Shown: positions 9,132-20,935 of the stretch, one piece after another
Layout: each line of letters starts with the position of its first letter
How positions within the stretch are numbered: the stretch's first letter is position 1
Origin: Bolinopsis microptera
Taxonomy: Eukaryota; Ctenophora; Tentaculata; Lobata; Bolinopsidae
Direction: 5' to 3'
DNA length: 64,000 nt
Assembly (NCBI RefSeq): GCF_026151205.1
Contig: NC_087072.1
Coordinates: forward strand, 8,739,669-8,803,668
Translations under genes and position numbers: made by a program
Notes under the pieces: model-generated
The model's database searches: none
Told to the model about the DNA's origin: nothing
The model's input: the letters and a program-made list of their open reading frames with translations, nothing else

Positions 9132-11072
9132 ATGTGCAGGGGACTGCGCATGAGACACCAGCCATTGAAAAGTATGATGATGTCTTATAATAACACTAGG
9201 GTTAAAGTCCCTACCACTGATTTAGATGTCGGAGGGGACCGGAATGATGACTCTCTCACCCTAAAACTCCCTAGGAGAGGGGTGACAGATGATATGCCGG
9301 CTCCTTCACCCGGCACAAAAAACAACATAAAACACCAAAAAAAGGATGGGGATGCATTGGTTTCTTGTAGTGAGGTAGCTCTAGTAGGGACATTTAATGT
9401 TCGAACTGCTAGAGAAGGTTACAAGCGCCTTGAACTCGTGACTCAGTTTCTGGAGAGTGGCATGGAGATCCTTGGGATCCAAGAACATAGGATTGTCCAC
9501 CAGGAGCCGATCAAGATTGAAAAGTTCAAGGAGGGGGTTAGCTTGGTAACTGTCTCAGCATGGAGGAATGGAGCAGGAGCAGCCACTGGTGGAGTGGGCT
9601 TTCTGCTGACTAGAAGAGCATACAGCGCAATTAGCCTCATTAAACCCTATGGCTCAAGGGTGCTGACTATCTCTTTCAACGGGAATCCCAGACTCACAAC
9701 TATAACTGCTTATAGTCCGACCGAGGCAGCACTAGTTGAAGAAGCGGAGGATTTTCATAACACCCTTAGACAGGCTATGAACGATGTGCCAGCGCACCAC
9801 CTGCTGATCACAGAGGGAGATATGAACGCCCGGCTTGGAAAGGTGAGTGAAGAAGATTCCCGTTGGTACTTTCATACTCGTACCAATCGGAATGGAGAGC
9901 TACTGAGAGACACTGCCCTGGAGTGCGATATGGAAATTACCAATATCCGCTTCAGAAAGAAGGTCAACAAGAGGTGGACCTTCTTATCCGATGGGACACT
10001 TAACAAAGGTCAGATTGACTATATCTTCATACGGCGGAAGTGGAAAAACTCTTTAAAGAACACTGAAGTTTACAACACTTTTCAGTCGTTGGGATCTGAT
10101 CACAGAGTTGTAGTGTGTAAGATCAAAGTTAGCTTTAGGAAAGGACACAGGCCTCCGAAAAAAGTTAACTATGAATATAGTGCCCTGAAGTCGGATGGTG
10201 AGCTTCAAAAAAAGTATGCAATTGAAGTTCGGAATAGATTCTCTGGCCTGGTAGAGGAGGATGATGGGGCCACTGAAAGCTACGGGAAGCTTATGGTTGC
10301 TATTGAGGCGGCAAACAAGAGCCTTCTGCCAAAGAAGACCCGACAAAAGCAGATTGACCCCTCAAGTGACCCAAGAGTGGACAGTGCAAGGAGGGGACTT
10401 TTCTTGGCCAAGGACCAATACCATCAGGAGCCTTGCGAGGAGAAGAGAGAGGAAGTCGCCACTAAGAAGGATTTGTTAAAGGCCTGCTACAAAGAGGTAG
10501 AGGAGGAGATCCTGAAAGGAAAGATCAGGAAAGTTGAGGATACTGCTGATCGTTGTAAGAACAAGGAAAGCTGGAAGCTTGTCAACGATATTTCAGGGAG
10601 GACAAATCCCAGCTGTGGACTCGTTGAAGGGGGCAGCTCAACAGAACGTCTCGAGAACTGGAGGAAGCACTTCTCTGGATTACTTGGACAGCCACCCACA
10701 GTCCCTGACAATAGTATTCCGATCAGGAATATACACCCTCCACTGAATATAGAGGATGGCCCGTTCACCATTGAGGAACTACGTCTTGCCAAAAAGCAGA
10801 TAGTAGAAGGTAAAGCTTATGGTGATGATGGTATCTCACCTGAAGTGATGAAGAGGGTGGACATTGATGACGTCATCCTGAAGTTCTGCAACGATGCACT
10901 ATGTGATGGTCTCATGCCCGATCAATGGAAGCTCAGTAATATTGTTCCTGTGCCAAAGAAAGGGGACCTCACTAAGACCGACAACTACAGAGGAATATCT
11001 CTGACATCGATAGTCAGTAAAACTCTGAACAAAATGTTGCTGAACAGGATGAAGCCGAGTCTTAGATTTTAA
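9132..11072 (+). CDS. Non-LTR retrotransposon: AP endonuclease and partial reverse transcriptase
   Basis: The 646-aa frame carries a complete apurinic-type endonuclease: FNVRT, QEHR (catalytic Glu), YSPTEAA, GDMNARLG, GQIDYIF and LGSDHRVV in the family order over about residues 85-345. A basic/coiled linker follows. The reverse transcriptase N-terminal part then begins (ELRLAKKQIVEGKAYGDDG, VPVPKKGD, NYRGISLTSIVSKTLNKMLL) and stops at once, before the catalytic FxDD-type motifs. It is therefore inactive for reverse transcription. Sequence style is RTE/CR1-like, with clade undecided. Loss of the 3' side rather than the 5' side is unusual for target-primed elements and suggests a deletion or another insertion at about 11.07 kb. 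The true start may lie upstream of the Met chosen. Confidence 0.85.
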   Translation: MCRGLRMRHQPLKSMMMSYNNTRVKVPTTDLDVGGDRNDDSLTLKLPRRGVTDDMPAPSPGTKNNIKHQKKDGDALVSCSEVALVGTFNVRTAREGYKRLELVTQFLESGMEILGIQEHRIVHQEPIKIEKFKEGVSLVTVSAWRNGAGAATGGVGFLLTRRAYSAISLIKPYGSRVLTISFNGNPRLTTITAYSPTEAALVEEAEDFHNTLRQAMNDVPAHHLLITEGDMNARLGKVSEEDSRWYFHTRTNRNGELLRDTALECDMEITNIRFRKKVNKRWTFLSDGTLNKGQIDYIFIRRKWKNSLKNTEVYNTFQSLGSDHRVVVCKIKVSFRKGHRPPKKVNYEYSALKSDGELQKKYAIEVRNRFSGLVEEDDGATESYGKLMVAIEAANKSLLPKKTRQKQIDPSSDPRVDSARRGLFLAKDQYHQEPCEEKREEVATKKDLLKACYKEVEEEILKGKIRKVEDTADRCKNKESWKLVNDISGRTNPSCGLVEGGSSTERLENWRKHFSGLLGQPPTVPDNSIPIRNIHPPLNIEDGPFTIEELRLAKKQIVEGKAYGDDGISPEVMKRVDIDDVILKFCNDALCDGLMPDQWKLSNIVPVPKKGDLTKTDNYRGISLTSIVSKTLNKMLLNRMKPSLRF

Positions 11073-11690
11073 GGACAAACCGAATGCTTTAACCTGCGCT
11101 CACAACATCGCACATTCTGCTCACGTTAATTTATGGAGTGCTAGACCCAATATACGAATGCTGCACATGGTTTTCATTATATCGAATAACGGCGTTTCGT
11201 GATCGTGTCAATAGATGGCATGTCATGAAGATATTGAAAGCATTATGAGTATACTGCAAAGCCATATGCGTCATTAGGTTATATATACTGACAAACTAAA
11301 TATTCCACTCATGCATGTTTGTTAAAAAGTTTTGATATTCCATTCCATAAGAAATGCAAATACACTTTGCCCGTACATTTTATTTATCTGTATTGACTAT
11401 ATCAGACGATGACTATATGTCAGAATTTATCTATCGGACTGTCGAGTTCACTTCAGGCCTGCAATAGAGGATGTTGCGAGAAGATCGCAGACGATCATCT
11501 TTGCAGGATTGTTACCTATATGAATAGCCATTGTATGGTCAAAGTACTACTATGGACAGCTTGATGAAAAAGGCAGCGCAAATGATGTTTGGGTTACATA
11601 ACCGAATAAAAATTCTGATTATGCAAGGAGGGTGTAAGTCCATAAGTCGGTGGCTTGATAACTAGATTGGAAAGGTGACCGCACCTTGTG
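11073..11690. other. Non-coding, no RT continuation
   Basis: I looked for the missing RT palm motifs after the stop of the retroelement frame and saw none in any frame. The sequence is AT-rich without recognised features. Confidence 0.5.
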
Positions 11691-11694
11691 TTTA

Positions 11695-12400
11695 CCTTGG
11701 CATGAATGAATCAACAATTAGGCAACATGGTTCTATAAAATCTCTTAAGCTTGGGAACTGAACTATTTTATATAAGAACAGGACAGTCTGTACTTGAACA
11801 TTGATAAGATCTCTATTTGATTCTCTTAAGAGAGCATACTCTTCTTGTTGTTGTGATACCTTGCATTGTACTGACCCAGAGTACCAATGATAGGCTCCTA
11901 CTCCAGACATTGGATATTTGTCATGAATGATTGAATTGGACAGCCTGTGCACATAAACCTAAATAAGTCACTTATGCACAGTACAGAGAAGTATGAGATC
12001 CATGCGAAGTAATCGCTTAGCGGTCATTATCATTATGAACTATAATTAGTCGGAAGTACAGTAATCCAGCTGTTGAGTGTTGACCACTGATATAAAACAT
12101 GTCTGCGGAAAACTCATTTACTCAAACTTGCATTTGTCAGTTCTCGATCGGTCAATGCTAGACAATCTCCTTGAGTAACTCAAAACATTTCTTGCTAATG
12201 TCATGAAATGTTGTGTTGTTTCGATTTCTTAATGACGATATTATGATCATATCATGTCGCGTAATTTTACTTGAGACTTGTAACGAAATACCTCCATTAA
12301 CCTGTGCGATTGTTACTTCCACAACAATAATAACCCATAATGAATTGGTATTGAGTGTATACTGTGTAAGTGAATATACTGTATACATTATATAAATATG
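11695..12400 (+). repeat. Dispersed non-coding repeat family, copy 3
   Basis: CTCTTAAGAGAGCATAC at 11822 matches copy 2. TTTACTTGAGACTTGTAACGA near 12265 matches TTTACTTGAGACATGTAATGA near 7651, and adjacent blocks match in the same order. There is no conserved frame. The similarity may run to about 13.1 kb with breaks. Confidence 0.6.
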
Positions 12401-13429
12401 TTAGCCACTTGAAAAAGTTCCTATATTTTTTGTCATTTTCATAAAGAAGATCTTTTTCACTGTACTCTCAAATACTAATGATGGACGGATAGTGACTTGG
12501 GGTTTCGTCACAAAGTGTAAATGATACCGCTAATTATGATATTCTGTTTGTCATTATGTGTACGGTCGCAGCGACGTTCCATTTTACTGAGATTTTTAGT
12601 TCTGAGGATTCAACTTGAAGTAATTAATGATTTTCTTACTGCCTATGATTTTGTATGCAATATGACCCGACTGTCTATCGATTAAGGAATTATGCAAGCA
12701 TATTATGATAACAGATTTGGATGTCTAGGATTAGTCATTTATTATAATTCCTTAGACATTTCGATTCGAGTTGGGATTTCAAACTTCTGCCATATTTCGC
12801 TTAATTAACGTAAATACTATCAGCCCCTGCAGTATAGTAGTACAGCAATAATATCGTAGATTAGTAGCAGATATAGTTTCCATGTTTTAGAAATAAAACA
12901 AGAATGTTTCTATAGCAAAGATAATAAGCTGTCTAGACATTGCAGTACTCACTGATAGCTTGTAAATGTTCAGCCTGCATGTTTCAGAATATAGATTGGT
13001 TAGTACTAAGTCGCGGTATTATCTTACTATCTGAACTGGTAGCAGACTACATACAGCTGAAAGCAGACTACTCCAGAATCTGAAACGTACGAAAAACTGA
13101 GATTACAGATTTTCTGTTGTTATTTTACCTCAGCGTGCACGTTTCACTGTCCATGCACGTGCATTTCTCTCGAATAGTTCGCACTCGTTATGTTTTCTAT
13201 TGTTACATTAACTATTTTTGTTAAAATGATTAGCTGGAATCTGGATATCCGGACATATTCAAACAATGAAGCGGCTATCCAACAGCAAGAACGAAATTCA
13301 CATATAGATGTTATTTGAAGCAACTCCATTTGTTCATCGTCCCCCTGTTCTCTGTGGACCTATTACACTAATTTTATCAGGGCCTTATATTCATAGAACA
13401 AGAGAATAGTTTAGAAAATTTAATTTACG
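12401..13429. other. Non-coding, nothing firm
   Basis: No supported gene or RNA. Possible weak continuation of the dispersed repeat near 13040-13110. Confidence 0.4.
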
Positions 13430-13985
13430 AAATTCGACCAATAACTTTTCTGATGATTGACTTTAAACTTCCTACCAAAAAATGATGCCTCGTATTACAA
13501 ATTAAAACAACAACCCCATTATTAAGAGTGCTTTGTTTGTGTTGTTAGTTGTAGTTGTACAGGATGTAACGAAGTTGCTTACTCCAGTTCATTGCTTAGT
13601 ATACACTAGTTTTATTAAGGCCTGATAATTAGAGAGCTGAAGAATGATTTGTGAAATTCAACAGTTATAAACTGAAAGCTTAGAAAGAAAATATCAGTCA
13701 TAAATGACGCATATTGTGATCTAATAATGGTTTTTAGATTTTCGAAAATTCAACATAACATCCGAAAGTTCGACTAATAGAATATATGTATATTGTTCCA
13801 ATCCGGATATTTCAATAAATTTAGCCAATAACCGACAGTTTTGGTTTTACAACCGATGCCTCATATTACAAGTTACAACAACAAACCCATTATTATAACT
13901 GCTTTGTTTGTGTTGTAGGTCTGTAGTTGTACAATATGTAACGAAGTAACTTCCTTCAACCTCCGGTTCATTGTTCGGGACTTAA
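13430..13985 (+). repeat. Diverged tandem duplication, about 365-bp spacing
   Basis: ATGATGCCTCGTATTACAAATTA through TGTAACGAAGTTGC (about 13482-13575) recurs as CGATGCCTCATATTACAAGTTA through TGTAACGAAGTAAC (about 13856-13950), including the shared GCTTTGTTTGTGTTGT and TAGTTGTACA blocks. The two units are imperfect. No coding content is seen. Confidence 0.65.
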
Positions 13986-16552
13986 ACCAAAGACTGTCTG
14001 AAAGCGTTGCTTGCTTTGTGGTGTTTGTTTTGCAGTTTTGGAGCAATAGTCGCTCATACGGTCGCACGAAAGTGCAGCTGTGCGACGTATTGCTTGTCCT
14101 GGATCAGTCGTCCTTTGCTGGGTCCCACCGCTTCCGAAGACAAGTTTATCTTTCGTTTCTTTGTTATACTGTATGTGAGCAATTTGGTAATATTTCTCAC
14201 ATGGCCAATGTGCTCAGCTTTTAACACAATATGGCAGGATGTAAGTCTCATTTTTCTTGACATATCTTGCCACTGTTATCTATCTACTGTTATCTAGGGT
14301 TCTGGTCATTGTTGTTCGAGCCCGGGAGCCTGCATATTTATTAGGGATTGCAGCGGTGCCACGCTGCTGAGACGATGTACTCGATCATTGCCCGCTGACC
14401 GCGTAACCGATAACCTCATAGTAATTTGTTGAGCCAAGACGTCGCCAGAGCATAATGTGTACATGTGCCTGTTATCTATATGTAAATTGAAATGTCAGAT
14501 CTTTGTTCAATTGCACACACATGTTTTTTGTGGTTATTGCTTAAAGTTTTATTGGCAAAATCTTCCGTTACATATAATAAACATGTTTTCTTGTAAGCCC
14601 TAGCCATTTCGTTTCAACACATGACATATAAGCTGAATTGTTTGTAGTTGTGAAATTAGATTAAAATCTTTACCCTGAGGTCGGTTATTACCTGATTTCC
14701 CCCAATCCCCCCACCCCGCACCCCGCTGAGGTCTACACAAGGGTAGGAACGTACTGCTTTAACGATTAATATTATAGGAAAAGCAATCGGTCAAGCACCT
14801 GTTGGCATAAGATACCAGGAAGAACCCATTCACGAGATATGATATGCAACAATTAAATTGAATTACAGGCTCAGAGATCTGGAATATAATTCTATCATTG
14901 ACATTATGCTGGGTTTTCATATTATCTGTTTATCTGAAATGAAATTTGCAAACATTATACGTCGTAGACGAATTTGATTATGTAATTTAGGTGCATTGAG
15001 TCGTCTGTTAGTAATTTGAAATGCTATTTAACTTCGACTAAACCCTTCATTCCTCTCTGAATGATGAGGCATGCAAGCCTACCTAGCCAGAGATCTCAAC
15101 GATTTTATTGGGTGATCTCGGTTTTGAAGGTGAAGCTTTAACTAGTTCAGTTGAAAAGCAGCTAAACTTATAGCAACTCGAATGTGATTTCGCAGCTCTC
15201 GCCTCATTCTGATTCAAATGTTGAGTGTGCTGGCCTAGATATAGGTTCCTGCAGGACTGGAACATCGTTTAAGATGCTTATGATGATTTTGTACTTCATT
15301 TACCAAATTCACAACCGTTCCCATGTCACATTCGCAACTCCTGTCAAATTGATTATACGAGATTGAGCATGCTAGAGGAATTCTACATGTCAGTCTGAAT
15401 CAGTCCGCTTCCACAGAAGTGTACAGCAAGTATCAAACAGCTGTTTAATAACCATGGGCCTAGGCCTAACCTTAATTTTTATTCATCTTATTCACGAATC
15501 TGGGTCTGTACGTGTCCGTAGTGGTATAGTTTATACCACTAGTCCACTAGTCACTACTAGTCTATCTTACTATAGTCTAGTAGTCTACCCGTATTGCTCT
15601 AGCTGTCTCTACTCTACGTACATATATTCATAGATCTATTGTATCGGCCAGGAAATTCACCCTGAAACTAGCTAACAATTAGCCCGATGTATAGCAGATC
15701 TGTTCTGTATACAGTTTGGTGTGGTTGCTATAGCCCTAAAGGCAACAACTAGCGACTAAACAATATAATAGGTTAGAGCCGGGCAGTGTGAGTTATTATT
15801 GTCAACTAACCCACGTCAGAGTCCAAAGTCACAACACTGAGTTGAGTCAGTGTTTGGTTGATGTTTTAACTCTATGATATTGTGTTTATTGAAAGTATAG
15901 GTTGACCGCTGTAATGTTTTATGTTTCTAACAAATGATTCACAGTGTGGACACATAATATTATGTAAGCGAAATGTCAGCCATTTTAGACCTCCCCTGAC
16001 CCGTAAACCACTGTTACGTAGAAATTACAAAGCTTTTCCAAACCCTTCCCCAGGTTGGCTTATGCAATACGTGAAGGGTCACTTATTTGGTTTCCTGGAC
16101 AATTAGAGAACTTGAAACTTACTTATTTGCAGTATCAGCTTGACTCATTATCTCAAACTTTGGTCGTCAGTTCCGCTGTATAGTAAAATCAATAACGGCT
16201 ATAATTATTGTCATAACTAAACTTTACAACAAAGTGTAAGTCACAACAATATGACAAAGCACCACATTTACCACGTGTAGCTTTATTGCCTTATTACTTC
16301 ATTAAAAGTTAGATCCACTCTTCTCGAATAATACAATATCCCTCATCAAACTTAACCTTCTAGTTTGCTTAACAATACCACCACCTCACTATGAGCAACA
16401 CGTTCAAGGGCGTCAGGATGTTCAGGACATGTAGTTTATTGAAGGTCATCATGTTGTATAATCAGTGCAGAGAAATTGATTTCTTTCGGGCCAAGGTTCT
16501 CAGTAAACCATGGTAACTTTTGAGGGAACTTTTGAAAAGATCCCTCGTGATC
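13986..16552. other. Non-coding, no gene supported
   Basis: Overlapping short frames on both strands at 14007-14297 were inspected and not recognised. A cluster of ACTAGT palindromes occurs at about 15536-15590. No RNA gene is seen. Confidence 0.45.
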
Positions 16553-16656
16553 ACAAAGTAACCACAGTAACCACAGTAACCACAGTAACCTCAGTAATCT
16601 GCACGTTCAGTCCGCCAGTGCACTTCATAGCACACTTCATAGCACACTTCATAGGA
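16553..16656 (+). repeat. Two adjacent short tandem repeats
   Basis: A 9-bp repeat (CCACAGTAA, about four to five units, 16553-16597) is followed by a 12-bp repeat (CACTTCATAGCA, three units, 16621-16656). They create an apparent low-complexity peptide (TTVTTVTTV) in a frame that I do not regard as a gene. Confidence 0.8.
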
Positions 16657-19600
16657 GTACATGATCTGACAAATCGATCAGTTCTTACTGTCAAGCACGC
16701 AATGTGTTTCAGATCACTTTATAAGCTGCTACTCATCATTTCCTTAGAATATGAGTCATGTCTTACACACTTGTGCTACTTCTATATCTGCATTACTCAG
16801 TCGGTGTAGTGGTGGTATTCTAGTATTCTGGATTGTAGTAGCTTTCCGTATAAACATGTATTTCTACTATCTAGATATTCCGTCTGGTACAGATTCACAC
16901 ATTTGTAACTTTTAGCTTTGAAGGCATGGGGCTGGAACATTCATTTTTACTGATTGCGTTCTTCACATTTGCTATTTTCATTAATTCAGTTGAATAATGG
17001 AGTAGGATACCGATAAGTCCTATTGTTTTGCTTTTAAAAGAAATGGGTCTCGTACAGGAGCAGTACAATTTGCCAATTCATTATCTGCAGAATAGTGTAC
17101 AAGAGCCTTATCTCTATTATATGAGCAATGTACTGATCGTTAGTGTAGGTACCGAAACTACCCCTACAAGTGTTCCTTCTCATCTTGTTACCTGAAGGAT
17201 ACTAGATAGCCATCTCCTGATTAGTAGGTATAGTGGATGTTACAAATTTGTTATATTTCATGGTTTGTCATAGTTTGTCATAGTTTGTCATAGTTTGTCA
17301 TAGTTTTAAAATCATTGTCTATTGGATCAGCATTCGTCAAACATGTTTGACACTTCAAGAATCAAGAGTGAATTATTGTAATATGCAAGCCAACAAAGCA
17401 ATTATTACAATTAATTATAATCACCTTGATAATTGACCATTACTTGTTGTTCATTACTGAGTGATCCAACTAATTGCTCAGTTGCTCTGTGAGGAAAAAA
17501 TTTGCTAATTTGTATAGTTATATTGATAGCTAATTTTCGGAGTTTATTTGGACTGGCTGTGGTGAAATTTTCGTATGTCTCACTACATGCCTTATGCTAC
17601 GGTTTACCACTTTACCTGTGATACATGAACTGTCAACACTAACACCACAGACAATGTGTTAGCTTACCTCTATCCTCTAATCTTGTGGCTACACGACCAG
17701 TACAGGGAAACCTGGTAAAGTGCTGAAATTAGACTGTGTAAAAATGGGGGGAACTTATATCACACGTAGGTCTCTCTATTCACCAAAATGATCTCTCTAT
17801 TCACCAAACAGGCCTAATCATTATTCACCAATGTATTGTACCTGTACCGATACACCTAGGATATTGACAAGAACTAAGCACGTGTCGGTATATAAAACAC
17901 ACAGTTAACTGTTGTTAACTGCTTACTAAGCTAAAAACGGGTGTAGGTAGTCTTTTTATTGTTTTGTTTGCCGTTGCTACGCTAACCATATGTGCATTGT
18001 GTAAGCTTTTTCATATTATGACTAGGAATAATGACCAGTTCATCATCTTCATTCTCTTCAGTTCTCTTCAATTAGTAACCATATAACTAGGCGATTATTT
18101 TTGTCCGTCAATCAATGACTGTACAATGTTTGTTATCTTAAGCTATACAAATAATTTGAATGTACCATGATATTCATGCCTTTAGATGTTGCTTAAGTAT
18201 AGATAGTCTTATACTAATATTCTTAGCAATTAGTTATTGTTACTTTTTTTAGATCTTGAGACTGTCTCAATAATTAAAAACGCCATTATAATTAAATGCA
18301 AGCTTAGTACATAGTACACCGTCGTGCTCCAAGAAATGTTAATGCGGATCATCTTTAATATGTTTAACGATATAATGCCTTGTAATGGCTTTACCAGTGC
18401 TCTTATTAAAGTGGAGACTTGTGGTTAGCAGAGTGCATTGTACAGCTACACAGCTACACCGTGTACGGGATTGTGGGCATTAACCGCCTAACCACGTACT
18501 TCCTCCTTATCACTATCGATTATCAGTTAGGTCAAATTTCAGGACTTGTAATGAATTTCATGGTATAATCATGGTATATCAGTATATTATAATCAATGCT
18601 ATAAAAATACTTACCATCATGACTTGTAATCAGCATTTTGAGGCTGTGATAGATACAGATCGTCCCCTTTCTTTACGATATTTCATAATTTCTATTCTCC
18701 AGTCTTGTATATTATATTAAGGTTGTATTTTAACAGTACAGAACAGGTTCTCAAAGCTATTATAATTCTTTCAGTCTTTCGTTAAGCGTTAATATGTTCA
18801 TATTGATGCTTTTCATACAAACAAGTTAAACCAAATTCTTTATGTTCATATATACATGATATGAGCCTAATATGTGGTCTGATGAGGCAAATTGCTTTTT
18901 AAGAGTCTAGTTTTGTTCTTAGAGTCCAGTTCTGTCTAGTTCTGTTAGCATATCCCGTATCCGCCAAACTTTTATCACATACTTATAGTGATAGCTTTGA
19001 GTTATTTTGACGTCATTTAAAGCAATTTTTTCGGTAATTATTATCAGAAAAGGGACGCCCATTTTCATTATTCGGTCCATCAAAATGAGAAATAATAATT
19101 TAGATTAACTGCTCCGGGATGCTGGGACGGGATAGAAAGTAAGTGGCAGAGTTATTTTAATCAATCCCGCGGTTTTTTCCTGAACAGTTTTAAATAATCT
19201 CACTCAACTCAGTTCGATTTGTTGAGTGATATCTCGTCTTTGATTTAGTCTAGTCATTTTCCCACGAGAAACAATTTAATTTGTACGGTAAAAACGCACA
19301 ATCAGAATCAATGAACATGATTTCATGACTTTTGTTCGGTGCTGGTATTATACTATCCTTAATTCCTTATATTATATCATATAAGAAAAACACTCGAAAT
19401 ACCTAGGCTGACAAACGGATAGTTTCATGGTATAATCATGGAATAATCAATGCTATACTAATTAAAAATACCAGCCATCGATACTTTGTATTGATTGGTT
19501 TTGTTCAAACTCGTGTCGAACTAGAACTAGAGTCCAGGTAGCGTACCATAGTTCGACAGTCGAAGTTCTCCTGTCGAACTTCAGTACGTGTCTAACTAAA

Positions 19601-20600
19601 GTCCAGGTTGCGTACTCTAGTTTAGTAATGTACGTCTCTTTCTTCTTCAATTCCACCTCGTGCTACGCACTCTGGATTGTTATCTACTTAATATCCCGCA
19701 CGCCACGGGATAAGTTGAAATTATACCCCTCTGCGTGCCGGCGTTATGTCTTTATGTGTGTTGTAAAGCTTGAGCAGGTATAATGATGCTACTACTTTGC
19801 GCACATCTCGCCCAATGGTGTGCGATTTTATAGAGACAGACGTTTACACTCTCCTCAGTGAAATCGCAGATAGAATTACGAAAATGGTTGAACTATAGTA
19901 AAACTAAACGATCAGAGAATACATTGCACGCATTTATATGTGAATTATATCCAGACTTGTATTTGCGAAAGCTGTACATAAACCGTAAATTAATATCTTT
20001 ATCAAAACTCCTTAGTGGCTGAGTATTTCTCCACTTATCAGCTCCGCAATGTTAACTCCAGTATCTCAAATCTATATATTTGGATCATTGAGAGATAAGT
20101 CCACTTTACTTCATTCTATGATGTGTTTATTGTATTCGACTACGTCAACTAGATCTTTACTCTCCCATTATGATAACAGTCTGCACTCTGCACCGACTAC
20201 TCCCTCAACAACTAGCTTGTATAAGTAAGCGTCTGTCTTTTGTTGTTTTCTGAAGAATATTTAACTGCCCTCACTTGAGTCTAGACTTCTGACGGCTAGT
20301 AATAGTTGTTTAAACGTTTGTACATAGTTTAACTTTAAGTTTTTCTCAATAACAGTGACACTTGCAAGTTTACTCTGAATATGCTTGATGTTGATGTCAT
20401 ATATTCAGATAAAATAAAGATTAAAAACTGCTGGTATGAGTCAGAGTAGCCAGGTCTTATCAGTCATTACTGCGGTAACCCAGGTCGCTGGGTAATCCAG
20501 GTCGCTGCGGCACCTTTCAGCAAACTTTTGAGTTTTGTGCGAAATTGTACTGAAAGATAACGAATAAACTTAACCGGGATTTATATTCGATATCAATAAT
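16657..20600. other. Non-coding with minor repeats
   Basis: There is no supported gene. A 10-bp tandem repeat TAGTTTGTCA (about four and a half units) lies at 17261-17307. CATGGTATAATCATGG followed by AATCAATGCTATA occurs at about 18560 and again at 19427, a short diverged direct repeat. At about 19510-19620 a duplicated block with GAGTCCAGGTAGCGTAC and AAGTCCAGGTTGCGTAC is present. The rest is AT-rich and unremarkable. Confidence 0.5.
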
Positions 20601-20639
20601 CCCAAATTGTCTACAGGTGATTAGAACTAACCTGCTCAC

Positions 20640-20935
20640 AGTAAGTCAGTTACCCAGGCCTTATAGAATATGGCGAACTCTATCCACATTCCACATATCA
20701 GTCAGGCAGTGGTTCACACACTGTTCAAATTTCTTTGTGAAGACTTTTCGACTCCCCAGTTTTCTTAGGGATAGGGGCGGGAGTGTGTCCCATATCCTAG
20801 CAGTAGCACCCTGCCTGTCCGGTATACAGACTGTTCACTGTCATTTACTCTCGGCCACCATGTTTACTTTGATCTCGATCCTGGACCTATGTGCCAGGTT
20901 TGCTCCCTAAACCAAAACCAACTAAAAATATCCAG
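20640..20935 (+). repeat. Dispersed non-coding repeat family, copy 4 (partial)
   Basis: CAGTCAGGCAGTGGTTCACA (20699) through TTTGCTCCCTAAACCAAAACCAA (20900) matches 6403-6640 in order. These are the blocks flanking and following the hAT MITE in copy 1. The empty site here shows the sequence before that MITE inserted. Identity is moderate and indels are frequent. Confidence 0.7.

Noticed and set aside
14007-14297. Overlapping 60-97-codon frames on both strands
   Set aside because: No recognised domain, splice partner or repeat match; cannot be supported as a gene.
16510-16809. 99-codon frame with TTVTTV repeats
   Set aside because: Made by short tandem repeats; no conserved content.
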